A DNA stretch of 64,000 bases from an uncultured Oscillospiraceae bacterium (GTDB taxonomy: Bacteria > Bacillota > Clostridia > Oscillospirales > Oscillospiraceae): NCBI GenBank assembly GCA_934591815.1, contig CAKTPV010000003.1, positions 1 through 64,000 on the forward strand, in the 5' to 3' direction. Under the pieces are notes generated by a model, which saw nothing but the letters and a program-made list of their open reading frames with translations, searched no databases and was not told where the DNA came from. Each line of letters opens with the position of its first letter. Position 1 is the first letter of the stretch. Shown here piece by piece: positions 27,106 through 34,378 of the stretch. Both the position numbers and the translations under genes were made by a program.

Positions 27106-27441
27106 ATGGAGATGGGGGATATATACGGGCTTTTGCGCCGGCTTGGCCTATCTGCGGAAAACACTCGCTTTTTTCACGTTTCGTATGCTGTCTACCTGAT
27201 GACCCGGCAGCCGGCCCGGGCGCCATTTGCTGAATGGTGGCTGTACCCGGCAGTTGCCGGACACTATCACACCTGTATTTTCAACGTGAAGCGCAGCGTC
27301 TGCATTGCGGTGGACCAGGTGTGGGAAACAGAAAGAGAGGCACTGGTATCCATCACGAAGTATCCCTTGAAGCGGGAGCCTCTTCCTTCGGAGTTTATTG
27401 CCATTCTTGCCGCCTACATCAAGAGCGGCGATGCAGCGTGA
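27106..27441 (+). CDS. Stand-alone Spo0A C-terminal-like DNA-binding protein
   Basis: 111 residues without a receiver domain. The order of motifs matches the Spo0A effector domain: DIYGLLRRLGLSAENTRFF corresponds to the ILHEIGVPAHIKGYQY helix, and WLYPAVAGHYHT…NVKRSVCIAVDQVWE corresponds to LYPDIAKKYNT…RVERAIRHAIEVAW, which carries the recognition helix. The family resemblance is clear by eye but distant. With no phosphorylation domain it cannot be controlled through the sporulation phosphorelay directly. It lies in an operon preceded by two 0A boxes, so it may compete with Spo0A or regulate itself. Confidence 0.7.
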   Translation: MEMGDIYGLLRRLGLSAENTRFFHVSYAVYLMTRQPARAPFAEWWLYPAVAGHYHTCIFNVKRSVCIAVDQVWETEREALVSITKYPLKREPLPSEFIAILAAYIKSGDAA

Positions 27442-27538
27442 GCCTTTCACAATCGCCAAGATGCCAAAGATTAAAAATTGCCCATTCGGGGTTGAGCAAG
27501 GCTCAGCCGCTGTTATGTTTTATAAAACTAATCAGAAC

Positions 27539-28057
27539 TCACAGCGCTGCCTTTTTCCACTTCCTGATCTTCGTCCGAAACGTTCCGAAGGGCGCGACGG
27601 TGTTGACATGGATGAATTTGTAAACCTCCCATACCGCTGTTTTGGTGGCGTCATCCGCCCACCTTCTCATGTGCGGCTGGAACAGCTCCTCCTCGCTCAT
27701 GGAATCGATCATGGTCTGGATCGCGGCGATATTTTCGTTTAATTTGCCCCTCAATTCCGCCAAGGACAAATGGGCGTAGGTGTCTGTGAACCATTGGTAC
27801 AGGCCGCCCAACTGGTTCCACTTGAACAGCTCCGACGGTGTTTTCACGTCCATTCCGAGCTTCTCGTCAGCCTCCCATTTTAAGAGCAGTGTCGTCCATC
27901 CCACCTGATACGCAAGATTCTCTGCCGGTGTTCTGTCCACACCGGGCACTCTTTTATCCTTCAGGGCCTCCGGGATCGTATCGAACTCGGAAATGTACTT
28001 TTCGAAGCTCTGACGGATCTCGTTTTTGAACTCATCTTTATCCTTATATGTTCTCAA
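27539..28057 (-). CDS. ClbS/DfsB-family four-helix-bundle protein
   Basis: 172 residues from TTG 28057 (LRTYKDKDEF), chosen because AAGGGGG precedes it and homologues start MRTYKDK; in-frame codons further upstream run inside trxB. Family pattern: VDRTPAENLAYQVGWTTLLL, KWNQLGGLYQWF and INTVAPF-type end (HVNTVAPFGTFRTKIRKWKK). The family includes ClbS, a cyclopropane hydrolase giving colibactin self-protection, and DfsB; most members have no known substrate. It is the last gene of the thioredoxin operon, ten bases after trxB. Confidence 0.85.
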   Translation of the reverse strand: MRTYKDKDEFKNEIRQSFEKYISEFDTIPEALKDKRVPGVDRTPAENLAYQVGWTTLLLKWEADEKLGMDVKTPSELFKWNQLGGLYQWFTDTYAHLSLAELRGKLNENIAAIQTMIDSMSEEELFQPHMRRWADDATKTAVWEVYKFIHVNTVAPFGTFRTKIRKWKKAAL

Positions 28058-28067
28058 AACAGCCCCC

Positions 28068-28991
28068 TTATCGGTTCTCTGCCAGATATTCCTCTGCATA
28101 GTGGACAGCCACCGCGCCGTCCGATACGGCGGTGACCACCTGCCGCAGCGCCTTGGTGCGCACGTCGCCCACGGCGAACACGCCGGGGATGCTGGTGCGG
28201 GTGGATTCGTCCGCCACGATGTAGCCGGATTTGTCCAGCAGCAGCTCGCTTCGGAACAGCTCCGTGGCCGGAGCGCGTCCCACGCTGATGAACACACCGT
28301 CGCAGGCAAGGTCGCGTTCCGCACCGGTGTTGACATCTTTTAGCCGCAGCCCCGTCAGGCGGTTGTCGTGCAGCAGCGCGGAAACGGTGCTGTTCCAGCA
28401 GAACTCCACGTTGGGCGCGTTCATCAGCGGCTCATGATAGACCTTCGTTGCCCGCAGGCTGTCCCGGCGGTGGATGAGGTAGACCTTTTTTGCGATGCGG
28501 GAAAGGGCAAGTGCGTCCGCCGCGGCGGAATTGCCGCCGCCCACCACCGCCACGGTCTTGCCCCGATAGGGCGCGCCGTCGCAGGCGGCGCAGTAGTGAA
28601 CGCCCTTGCCGACGAGCGCTTCCTCGCCGGGAACGCCCAAGGGACGAGGCGACGCGCCGGTGGCAATGACCACCGTGCGGCTCTGAAAAACGCCCTCGCT
28701 GGTGTCCAAGGTCTTGATTCTCCCGGAAAGTCTTACCTTGTACACCTCCGCCAGCTCCGTCACCGCGCCGAAGCGCTCGGCGCTCTGCTGCATTTTTTCG
28801 CCCAGTGTAAAGCCGTCGATGCCGTTCTCAAAGCCGGGGTAGTTGTCGATCTGCTCCGTCAGCGCCATCTGCCCGCCGGCGGAGAGCTTTTCCAGCACCA
28901 GCGTGGAAAGTCCGGCACGGGCGGCGTACAGGGAGGTGGTGTATCCGGCGGGGCCGCCGCCGATGACGATCATATCGTAGATTTTTTCCAT
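28068..28991 (-). CDS. trxB: Thioredoxin reductase
   Basis: 307 residues. FAD site IVIGGGPAGYTTSLYAARAG, redox-active HYCAACDGA (C-x2-C), NADPH site VAVVGGGNSAAADALALS and the HRRDSLRA motif that favours NADPH, and the closing FAVGDVRTKALRQV. Full length for the low-molecular-weight type. Reduces the thioredoxin encoded ten bases upstream. ATG 28991 gives the canonical start. Confidence 0.95.
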   Translation of the reverse strand: MEKIYDMIVIGGGPAGYTTSLYAARAGLSTLVLEKLSAGGQMALTEQIDNYPGFENGIDGFTLGEKMQQSAERFGAVTELAEVYKVRLSGRIKTLDTSEGVFQSRTVVIATGASPRPLGVPGEEALVGKGVHYCAACDGAPYRGKTVAVVGGGNSAAADALALSRIAKKVYLIHRRDSLRATKVYHEPLMNAPNVEFCWNSTVSALLHDNRLTGLRLKDVNTGAERDLACDGVFISVGRAPATELFRSELLLDKSGYIVADESTRTSIPGVFAVGDVRTKALRQVVTAVSDGAVAVHYAEEYLAENR

Positions 28992-29001
28992 GGCCGTCTC
29001 C

Positions 29002-29322
29002 TTACTGAGAAAGCGCTTCCTTGATAAATGCTTCGATGGCCGCCTTGGAGCCGGGAGCCACCACAGAGCCGAGCACCTCGCCGTTCTTAAAGAGCAGCAG
29101 CGTGGGGATGGTGTCGATACCGAAGCGCTGGATGAGCTGCGGCTCCTCGTCGTAGTTGATCTTTCCGGCGATAAGCGTGTCTGCATACTGTTCACCCACC
29201 TTGTCAAAGGCCGGGGCAATGCGGCGGCAGTAGGGGCACCACTGCGCCCAGAAGTCCACCAGCACGGGCTTGTCCGCGTGCAGGACATCGTTTTCAAAGC
29301 TGTTGGTCGTAATGGTAAGCAT
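29002..29322 (-). CDS. trxA: Thioredoxin with WCPYC active site
   Basis: 106 residues, classic thioredoxin fold (PVLVDFWAQWCPYC, DTIPTLLLFKNG with cis-Pro). The active site is W28-C29-P30-Y31-C32 instead of W-C-G-P-C; C-P-Y-C is typical of glutaredoxins and should shift redox potential and partner choice. Twelve bases downstream of the Rrf2 gene and ten upstream of trxB. Confidence 0.93.
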   Translation of the reverse strand: MLTITTNSFENDVLHADKPVLVDFWAQWCPYCRRIAPAFDKVGEQYADTLIAGKINYDEEPQLIQRFGIDTIPTLLLFKNGEVLGSVVAPGSKAAIEAFIKEALSQ

Positions 29323-29334
29323 CGTAAAATCCTC

Positions 29335-29751
29335 CTATTTCTGTGTAAAAAGTCGTGTTTCAATATCTGTGATGGTAATTTGCGAGAGATAGACGGCGCA
29401 CTGCTCGTTCATCTGCCGGTAGAGCGTGTCCATCACGCCCGCCATGCCGGAGCAGATGGCGCAGTCCCGGTCAATGTCGCCGCTGTGCCACGCGCAGTCC
29501 ACAAAGCGGGTATTTACCGCCTCCGCCACCTGCCGGAGAGAAAGGGCTGCGGGGTCTGCCGTCAGGCGGTAGCCGCCGTCCAAGCCCTCCCGGGTCTCCA
29601 CCATTCCCGCCTTTTTCAGCCCCGCCAGCACCCGGCGGACGCGGGTGGGGTTGGTGCAGATGTTCTCCGCCAGAGCCTCGCTGCTGAGAGAGCGTCCGCT
29701 GTGGCTCAGGCAGACCAGCGCGTGAACCGCCAGATTAAAGGAACTGTCCAC
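29335..29751 (-). CDS. Rrf2-family regulator of the thioredoxin operon
   Basis: 138 residues from GTG 29751 (GGAGGGATAAG upstream). Winged helix: FNLAVHALVCLSHSG, CTNPTRVRRVLAGLKKAGMV, wing GLDGGYRL. Three Cys sit in the sensor part (FVDCAWHSG, DCAICSG), spaced as in cluster- or thiol-based Rrf2 sensors. Probably binds the two 14-bp palindromes in the operon promoter and lifts repression under oxidative or nitrosative stress. It is distinct from the Rrf2 gene at 20582. Confidence 0.9.
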   Translation of the reverse strand: MDSSFNLAVHALVCLSHSGRSLSSEALAENICTNPTRVRRVLAGLKKAGMVETREGLDGGYRLTADPAALSLRQVAEAVNTRFVDCAWHSGDIDRDCAICSGMAGVMDTLYRQMNEQCAVYLSQITITDIETRLFTQK

Positions 29752-29753
29752 CC

Positions 29754-30176
29754 TTATCCCTCCTTCACAAGTTCGTAGGGCCAGTCGATGACGCCGCCGA
29801 AGTCGTAGACGTTCTGATACCCCAGCGCCAGCAGCTTTTGGGCGGCATCCTTGCTGCGGCGGCCGCTGCGGCAGTAGACCAGCAGCGTGGCTTCCTTATC
29901 GGGGAGCGCCTCGGGCATTTCGCTGCCGATGCTCTCGTTGGGCACAAGGACGGCGTTTTCAATATGCCCGCCGTCGTATTCCTCCCGGGTGCGGACGTCC
30001 ACCACCACGACCTCCTGCGAGGCCATCATCTCATAGGCTTCCTCGGCACTGATCTTATGATACGCCGCCTTGCCTGTCATGTCCTCCGCCGTGTCCTTTT
30101 TTGTTTTGGACAGCATGCAGCCGCTCAGCAACGCAAGCGAGGCGGCAAGTGCCGCAAAAAGTAATATCTGACGCAT
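29754..30176 (-). CDS. Rhodanese-domain lipoprotein
   Basis: 140 residues from ATG 30176, preceded by GGAGG. Type II signal peptide with lipobox LLSGC, so it sits outside the cytoplasmic membrane. Rhodanese domain with VVVDVRTREEYDGGHI and active-site loop VYCRSGRRS (Cys nucleophile). Moves sulfane sulfur between thiols, or acts on extracellular disulfide/persulfide. First gene of the thioredoxin operon. Confidence 0.9.
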   Translation of the reverse strand: MRQILLFAALAASLALLSGCMLSKTKKDTAEDMTGKAAYHKISAEEAYEMMASQEVVVVDVRTREEYDGGHIENAVLVPNESIGSEMPEALPDKEATLLVYCRSGRRSKDAAQKLLALGYQNVYDFGGVIDWPYELVKEG

Positions 30177-30211
30177 AATCAACCTCCAATGTAACTGTGT
30201 TTACTGATGAT

Positions 30212-30255
30212 ACAGTTTATACTGTGACTATAACAGGTACAGTTTGGTCTGTCAA
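30212..30255 (-). promoter_or_regulatory. Promoter with twin operators of the thioredoxin operon
   Basis: Minus strand TTGACA (30255-30250), 17-base spacer, TATAGT (30232-30227). Two copies of one near-palindrome, ACAGACCAAACTGT (30252-30239) over the -35 and ACAGTATAAACTGT (30225-30212) just after the -10, spaced 27 bases; consensus ACAGNNNAAACTGT. Best candidate ligand: the Rrf2 protein of the same operon. Confidence 0.8.
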
Positions 30256-30295
30256 GCATTTTCGCCATTTTTTCAGCGGAAGCCCGCCATAGCTG

Positions 30296-30323
30296 TTGAC
30301 AACAGGGTGAATATGCGTATAAT
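30296..30323 (+). promoter_or_regulatory. Promoter reading into the YgbA-like relics
   Basis: TTGACA (30296-30301), 16-base spacer, TATAAT (30318-30323), followed by GGAGG at 30357-30361 with no good start codon, suggesting a deleted first gene. Confidence 0.65.
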
Positions 30324-30460
30324 GGAAAACGAGAATAAGAATAGTTCTTGCTTTTGGAGGTAGAGCATATACAGAACTACGGGGGCAGTGAAGTATGCCG
30401 CTGACCCGCTCTTTAAAGCGGAGTGCCTCGGCTACAGGGCTGCCTGTTCTTCTATCAAGC

Positions 30461-30478
30461 GGTTAGAGGCAGCTAACC
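30461..30478. promoter_or_regulatory. 18-bp palindrome, copy 1 (GTTAG-N6-CTAAC box)
   Basis: GGTTAGAGGCAGCTAACC, six-bp arms around AGGCAG. Lies 30 bases before the start of the first YgbA-like relic. Related boxes at 30730, 36522 and 37924. Confidence 0.7.
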
Positions 30479-30507
30479 AAAATGCGAAGCAGAAAGAGAT
30501 CCGAAGC

Positions 30508-30687
30508 TTGAATAAGGAACAGGAAATCGGAAATGGCACCCATGACCGCCTGTATTGCCAAGGCACACGCGACAAGGGCGGGACTGGCAGCCGTACCCAA
30601 AAAAGAGATGGGCGTACGGCTGCAAGCGGTGCTGCCAGACGTTACGCCGTAGTCGAAGGGCGTATCTGCGCCATGCAGCGAATTTAA
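30508..30687 (+). pseudogene. YgbA-like relic, first copy
   Basis: TTG at 30508 opens LNKEQEIGNGTHDRLYCQGT, aligned in DNA and in its first 20 codons with the better preserved copy at 30776, after which the frame is lost by a small deletion and the sequence turns into a cruciform-prone stretch (CTGGCAGC at 30584-30591 with GCTGCCAG at 30631-30638, and an inner GCAGCCGTAC/GTACGGCTGC). No conserved Cys pairs survive. Its leader carries palindrome copy 1. Confidence 0.5.
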
Positions 30688-30718
30688 GGCAGACTGCATA
30701 CAGGTGGCCTGCCTTTTC
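30686..30718 (+). terminator. Terminator after the first YgbA-like relic
   Basis: AAGGCAG (30686-30692) pairs with CTGCCTT (30709-30715) followed by TTCTT. Confidence 0.55.
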
Positions 30719-30729
30719 TTCTGGCAGAC

Positions 30730-30747
30730 AGTTAGAGACGGCTAACT
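30730..30747. promoter_or_regulatory. 18-bp palindrome, copy 2
   Basis: AGTTAGAGACGGCTAACT, seven-bp arms when the flanking C and G are counted. TATAAA follows at 30751-30756, so the box would overlap a -35 site. Confidence 0.7.
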
Positions 30748-30775
30748 GCATATAAAACAGAAAGGAAATCGGCGC

Positions 30776-30934
30776 TTGAACAAGGAAAAGGAGATCGAAA
30801 CTGTTACGCTCATGGTGCGCCGGTATTGCCGGGGCGTGCATGGGACAAGGGGCGGGGCACTTTGCCCAGTGTGCAATGCCTTGCTGGAATACGCCCGGCA
30901 GCGGCGGGACAGATGCCCGCACGGGAAAATTTAG
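30776..30934 (+). pseudogene. Truncated YgbA/nitrous-oxide-stimulated-promoter family protein
   Basis: 52 codons from TTG 30776 (AAAGGA upstream): NKEKEIETVTLMVRRYCRG, then LCPVCNALLEYARQRRDRC and PHGKI before TAG. This matches the first half of the YgbA_NO family, which has about 110 residues and continues with further Cys pairs; the second half is gone. YgbA of enterobacteria helps recovery from nitrosative stress, and relatives in Clostridia often close iron-uptake operons. Most likely a remnant. Confidence 0.6.
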
Positions 30935-31002
30935 CGGCACTTTGAATCCTTTCCGAGAGGTACAAGGCGGCAAAAAATAAAGAAGAGATAAGGGCAACGG
31001 CT

Positions 31003-31617
31003 ATGAAAGAACGAAAGACCTTCTGGGACAAAAATGCCGGTCGGTACGACCGCTTCATGCGAAAGGATCGGGCGGCATACGAAGAGATGTATGAGCTCAT
31101 CCGGCCGGTGGTGAAAGCCAAGACGGTGCTGGAGCTTGCCACCGGCACGGGACTGATTGCAAAAAACATCGTGAATGCGGCGGCGCACATCGAGGCGACG
31201 GACGCCTCCGCGGAGATGATCGCAGAGGCAAAGCGGGATAACCGCTCGGCAAAGCTGCACTTTTCCGTGTAGGATATGTTCTGCCTGCCCTATGCGGATA
31301 AGTCCTTTGATGTAGTGATCGTGTCCAATGCACTGCACATCGTGCCGCAGCCGGAGAAAGCCCTTGCCGAGATCCATCGGGTGCTGAAGGACGATGGTGT
31401 GCTCATCGCGCCCACCTTCACCCACGCGGAAAACTCGTTTCCCGGCAAGGTCAAGGCATTTTTCATGAAGCTGGCAGGCTTCCCCCTCCACAGCAGATGG
31501 ACGAGCGAGGAATACCTGCGCTTCCTGCGGCAAAACGGCTGGACGGTGCGGAAAAGCGCTGTTCTGAAAGCATCCTTCCCGCTGACCTATGCGGAATGTG
31601 TGAAATCGGAGGTGTGA
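31003..31617 (+). pseudogene. SAM-dependent methyltransferase split by an amber codon
   Basis: ATG 31003 opens a class I methyltransferase: WDKNAGRYDRFM, motif I VLELATGTGLIAKNI, acidic loop IEATDASAEMI. TAG at 31270-31272 interrupts it between LHFSV and DMFCLPYADKSFDVVIVSNA, which continues in the same frame to 31617 (motif IV, post-motif LKDDGVLIAP). CAG (Gln) to TAG is a single change and Q is the usual residue at this spot (QD...LPYA). Without the stop it is 204 residues. No pyrrolysine system is visible. Located directly before a second methyltransferase gene. Confidence 0.85.
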
Positions 31618-31618
31618 T

Positions 31619-32224
31619 ATGTCATTCTTTGAAAATACCCGCAAGCCTGTGGGCTTTGCTGGGAAGCTCATGGTCGCCATGATGAATGTCGGGCACAGCC
31701 CTGTGGCGCAGTGGGGACTTCAATTTTTGAAGCTTGCGCCGGATGCCAAGGTGTTGGACTGCGGCTGCGGCGGCGGGGCGAACATGAAAAGGCTGCTGAA
31801 AAAATGCCCGCAGGGTGTCGTCAAGGGTATCGACTATTCGCCCGTCAGCGTGGAGAAGTCGAAAAAGGTCAACGACGCCGCCATCGCGGAGGGCCGCTGC
31901 GCCGTCCTGCAAGGCAGTGTGGCGGATATGATGTTTGCGGACGACTGGTTCGATGCGGTCACGGCCTTTGAAACCGTCTATTTCTGGCCTGATCTGCCGC
32001 GGTGCTTCCGGGAGGTTTACCGGGTGCTGAAGCCCGGCGGGACATTACTCATCTGCAACGAAAGCAACGGCGATACGGACAAGGACAAGAAGTGGACGGA
32101 GATCATCGGCGGCATGACCATCTATAAGGACACCGAGCTGAAGGCGTATCTGGAGCAGGCGGGCTTTCACGAGGTGCAGATACACAAAAAGAAAAGCTGG
32201 CTCTGCGTCACAGCGCAGAAATGA
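31619..32224 (+). CDS. SAM-dependent methyltransferase
   Basis: 201 residues, class I fold: motif I VLDCGCGGGANMKRLL, KGIDYSPVSVEKS (acidic loop), VTAFETVYFWPDLPR (motif IV) and VLKPGGTLLICNE. The N-terminus (FFENTRKPVGFAGKLMVAMM) resembles small methyltransferases that act on small molecules in Clostridia. It starts one base after the stop of the split methyltransferase, so both were made from one message. Substrate unknown. Confidence 0.88.
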   Translation: MSFFENTRKPVGFAGKLMVAMMNVGHSPVAQWGLQFLKLAPDAKVLDCGCGGGANMKRLLKKCPQGVVKGIDYSPVSVEKSKKVNDAAIAEGRCAVLQGSVADMMFADDWFDAVTAFETVYFWPDLPRCFREVYRVLKPGGTLLICNESNGDTDKDKKWTEIIGGMTIYKDTELKAYLEQAGFHEVQIHKKKSWLCVTAQK

Positions 32225-32239
32225 GGGAGAAGCAGACAG

Positions 32240-32941
32240 GTGAAGGACAAGAAACTCCTATTTGACCGCAAATGCCATGTGCTGTATTCTAGGCCCTGCA
32301 AAAAAGAGATACGGGCAAAAATCGCCCTGCACTACCCGGAAGCGGAGCGGGAGACGATATGGGAACAGGTACAGCAGCAGTATGCGGACTTTCTCTCCGA
32401 CTGGCGCACCGATTTGGGCGGCAAGCGGAACTTCCACAACGGTGTAGGCGGCACCTACGACTGCATCGCCATTATGAGCTATTATGTGGTCTGCAAGGCC
32501 GTCACATCCTTCCGCGAGATCGAGGAGATGGAGGAAAACCTGATCCTGCCGGTCTTCCGCAGGCTGCGGTTCGTGGACTGCAACAAGCCGTTCTGGAGGA
32601 AGCTGATGTACCGGGCATTCACCACCGCCAAAAAGCGCTGTGACGCATGGCACGATTACGAGATGACGGTTGCGCCTTACGATAAAAATAAGCCCATCTA
32701 TTATGAGTTTACGTCGTGTCCGGCGGCGGAGTTTGCTATCCGGCACGGCCTTACGGACATCATGCCCGCCCTGTGCAATGTGGACTATGCGTCCATGGAG
32801 CTGCTTCACGCAAGGCTGGTGCGGACGACTACCTGCGTGGACGGCTGCCGGTGCGACTATACCATCTGCGGCGACAAAGACCAATACTTAAAGGAACATC
32901 CCGAATACCGGGATGAGGCAGGGTTCAGAAAGAACAAATAA
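32240..32941 (+). CDS. L-2-amino-thiazoline-4-carboxylic acid hydrolase family protein
   Basis: 233 residues from GTG 32240. The C-terminal half has the family pattern: YYEFTSCPAAEFAIRHGLTD, MPALCNVDYASMELLHARLV and DGCRCDYTICGD, rich in Cys. The family takes its name from an enzyme that opens 2-amino-thiazoline-4-carboxylate on the way to cysteine, but most gut members have no shown activity. Sixteen bases after the methyltransferase gene, in the same operon. Confidence 0.78.
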   Translation: MKDKKLLFDRKCHVLYSRPCKKEIRAKIALHYPEAERETIWEQVQQQYADFLSDWRTDLGGKRNFHNGVGGTYDCIAIMSYYVVCKAVTSFREIEEMEENLILPVFRRLRFVDCNKPFWRKLMYRAFTTAKKRCDAWHDYEMTVAPYDKNKPIYYEFTSCPAAEFAIRHGLTDIMPALCNVDYASMELLHARLVRTTTCVDGCRCDYTICGDKDQYLKEHPEYRDEAGFRKNK

Positions 32942-32968
32942 TACTGCAACGCAAAGGCGGTGAGACAA

Positions 32969-33745
32969 ATGGAAACCTTTATCGGAATCATGATCCCTTT
33001 CTTGGGTACAACACTGGGCTCGGCCTGCGTGTTCTTCATGAAGAGATCCCTTGGCGATCTGATGCAGCGCGCCCTTGCGGGCTTTGCCGCCGGTGTGATG
33101 GTGGCGGCGTCGATATGGAGTCTGCTGATCCCCGCCATCGGGCAGTCGGAGGGCATGGGCAAGCTGTCCTTCCTCCCTGCATTTGTCGGCTTCTGGGTCG
33201 GCGTGCTGTTTTTGCTCCTGCTCGACCATCTGATTCCTCACCTTCATGTGGGAAGCAATCAGGCAGAGGGCCCGAAAAGCAGGCTGGGCCGCACCACCAT
33301 GATGGTGTTAGCAGTGACTCTACATAACATCCCGGAGGGCATGGCGGTGGGCGTGATGTACGCGGGCTTCCTTGCGGGGAACGCACAGATCACGGCGGCC
33401 AGCGCGCTTGTTCTGTCCCTTGGCATCGCCATTCAGAATTTCCCCGAGGGCGCGATCATCTCCATGCCCCTCCGGGCGGAGGGCGAAGGCAAGGGCAGGG
33501 CGTTTTTCGGCGGCGTGCTCTCCGGCGTGGTGGAGCCTATCGGCGCGGTGCTGACGCTTCTTGCGGCGCAGCTGGTGATCCCGGCGCTGCCGTATTTTCT
33601 GAGCTTCGCGGCGGGCGCCATGCTCTATGTGGTGGCGGAGGAGCTGATCCCTGAAATGTCACAGGGAAAGCACTCCAACATCGGCACGGTTTTCTTTGCC
33701 GTGGGCTTTAGCGTCATGATGACGCTGGATGTGGCGCTGGGATAG
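32969..33745 (+). CDS. ZIP-family divalent metal transporter
   Basis: 258 residues from ATG 32969 (GGCGGTGAG upstream; an in-frame GTG lies at 32960). Eight predicted membrane helices. Metal-site helices read TLHNIPEGMAVGV and IAIQNFPEGAIISMPL, the H-N-x-P-E-G pair of the GufA/ZupT branch, and VAEELIPEM near the end. Carries Zn, Fe or Mn inward. Position next to an HMA protein and a P1B ATPase suggests a metal-handling cluster. Confidence 0.92.
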   Translation: METFIGIMIPFLGTTLGSACVFFMKRSLGDLMQRALAGFAAGVMVAASIWSLLIPAIGQSEGMGKLSFLPAFVGFWVGVLFLLLLDHLIPHLHVGSNQAEGPKSRLGRTTMMVLAVTLHNIPEGMAVGVMYAGFLAGNAQITAASALVLSLGIAIQNFPEGAIISMPLRAEGEGKGRAFFGGVLSGVVEPIGAVLTLLAAQLVIPALPYFLSFAAGAMLYVVAEELIPEMSQGKHSNIGTVFFAVGFSVMMTLDVALG

Positions 33746-33771
33746 CATTTTATTTGAAAGAAGGTACGAAA

Positions 33772-34035
33772 ATGATCCAGACAACAGTTCAGGTTTCCGG
33801 CATGGCCTGCTCTATGTGCGAGGCGCACATCAACGACGCCATTCGCGCCGCATTCTCAGTGGAGAAGGTTTCTTCCTCCCATTCCAAGGGGGAGACGGTG
33901 ATCCTCTCTCAAGAGCCGCTGGACGAAAACGCCCTCCGCGCCGCCATTGACGCCACCGGCTATACGGCGGGGGAGATCAGCACCGCAGTCTACGAAAAGA
34001 AAGGCTTTTTCCATTTCGGGAAGAAGCAGCATTAA
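33772..34035 (+). CDS. HMA-domain metal-binding protein
   Basis: 87 residues from ATG 33772. Ferredoxin-like heavy-metal-associated domain with the C-x2-C in VSGMACSMCEAHINDAI, then a C-terminal extension ending EKKGFFHFGKKQH with two His. Resembles copper-chaperone-like proteins, but metal choice is not certain. Between the ZIP transporter (26 bases) and the DUF6110-like gene, and probably delivers metal to the ATPase downstream. Confidence 0.88.
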   Translation: MIQTTVQVSGMACSMCEAHINDAIRAAFSVEKVSSSHSKGETVILSQEPLDENALRAAIDATGYTAGEISTAVYEKKGFFHFGKKQH

Positions 34036-34105
34036 GTGCATTCCGATGCCGGCATCTCGGCCATCGGTTTGACATACACACATCTTACATAGGAGGACGA
34101 TCATT

Positions 34106-34375
34106 ATGAAAAAACTCGGTTTATTTGCAGCAGGCGTGCTGTTTGGCACGGCGGGCATCAAGCTGCTGGGCAGCAGGGATGCCAAGAAGGTCTACGCCCA
34201 CACCACCGCCGCCGCGCTGCGCGCCAAGGAGGATGTGATGAAAACGGTCACCGCCGTGCGGGAGGGCGCGGATGACATCTACGCAGAAGCCAAGGCCATC
34301 AACGAGCGCCGCGCAGAGGCGGAGGCCGCCGCTGTGGTGGAGGACGCTTCCGCGGAGGACGCTAAGGCGGAGTGA
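34106..34375 (+). CDS. Small DUF6110-like membrane-anchored protein
   Basis: 89 residues. One N-terminal hydrophobic segment (LGLFAAGVLFGTAGIKLLGS), then a charged, Ala/Glu-rich helical tail (AEAAAVVEDASAEDAKAE). Small proteins like this regularly precede P1B ATPases in Firmicutes, as here, three bases before the ATPase start. Likely an accessory subunit or metal-flow modulator; function not known. Confidence 0.7.
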   Translation: MKKLGLFAAGVLFGTAGIKLLGSRDAKKVYAHTTAAALRAKEDVMKTVTAVREGADDIYAEAKAINERRAEAEAAAVVEDASAEDAKAE

Positions 34376-34378
34376 TCC

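Noticed and set aside
31270..31272. Pyrrolysine codon in the methyltransferase
   Set aside because: Pyrrolysine occurs in methylamine methyltransferases of another fold; this is a class I SAM enzyme and no pyl genes are seen in the window.
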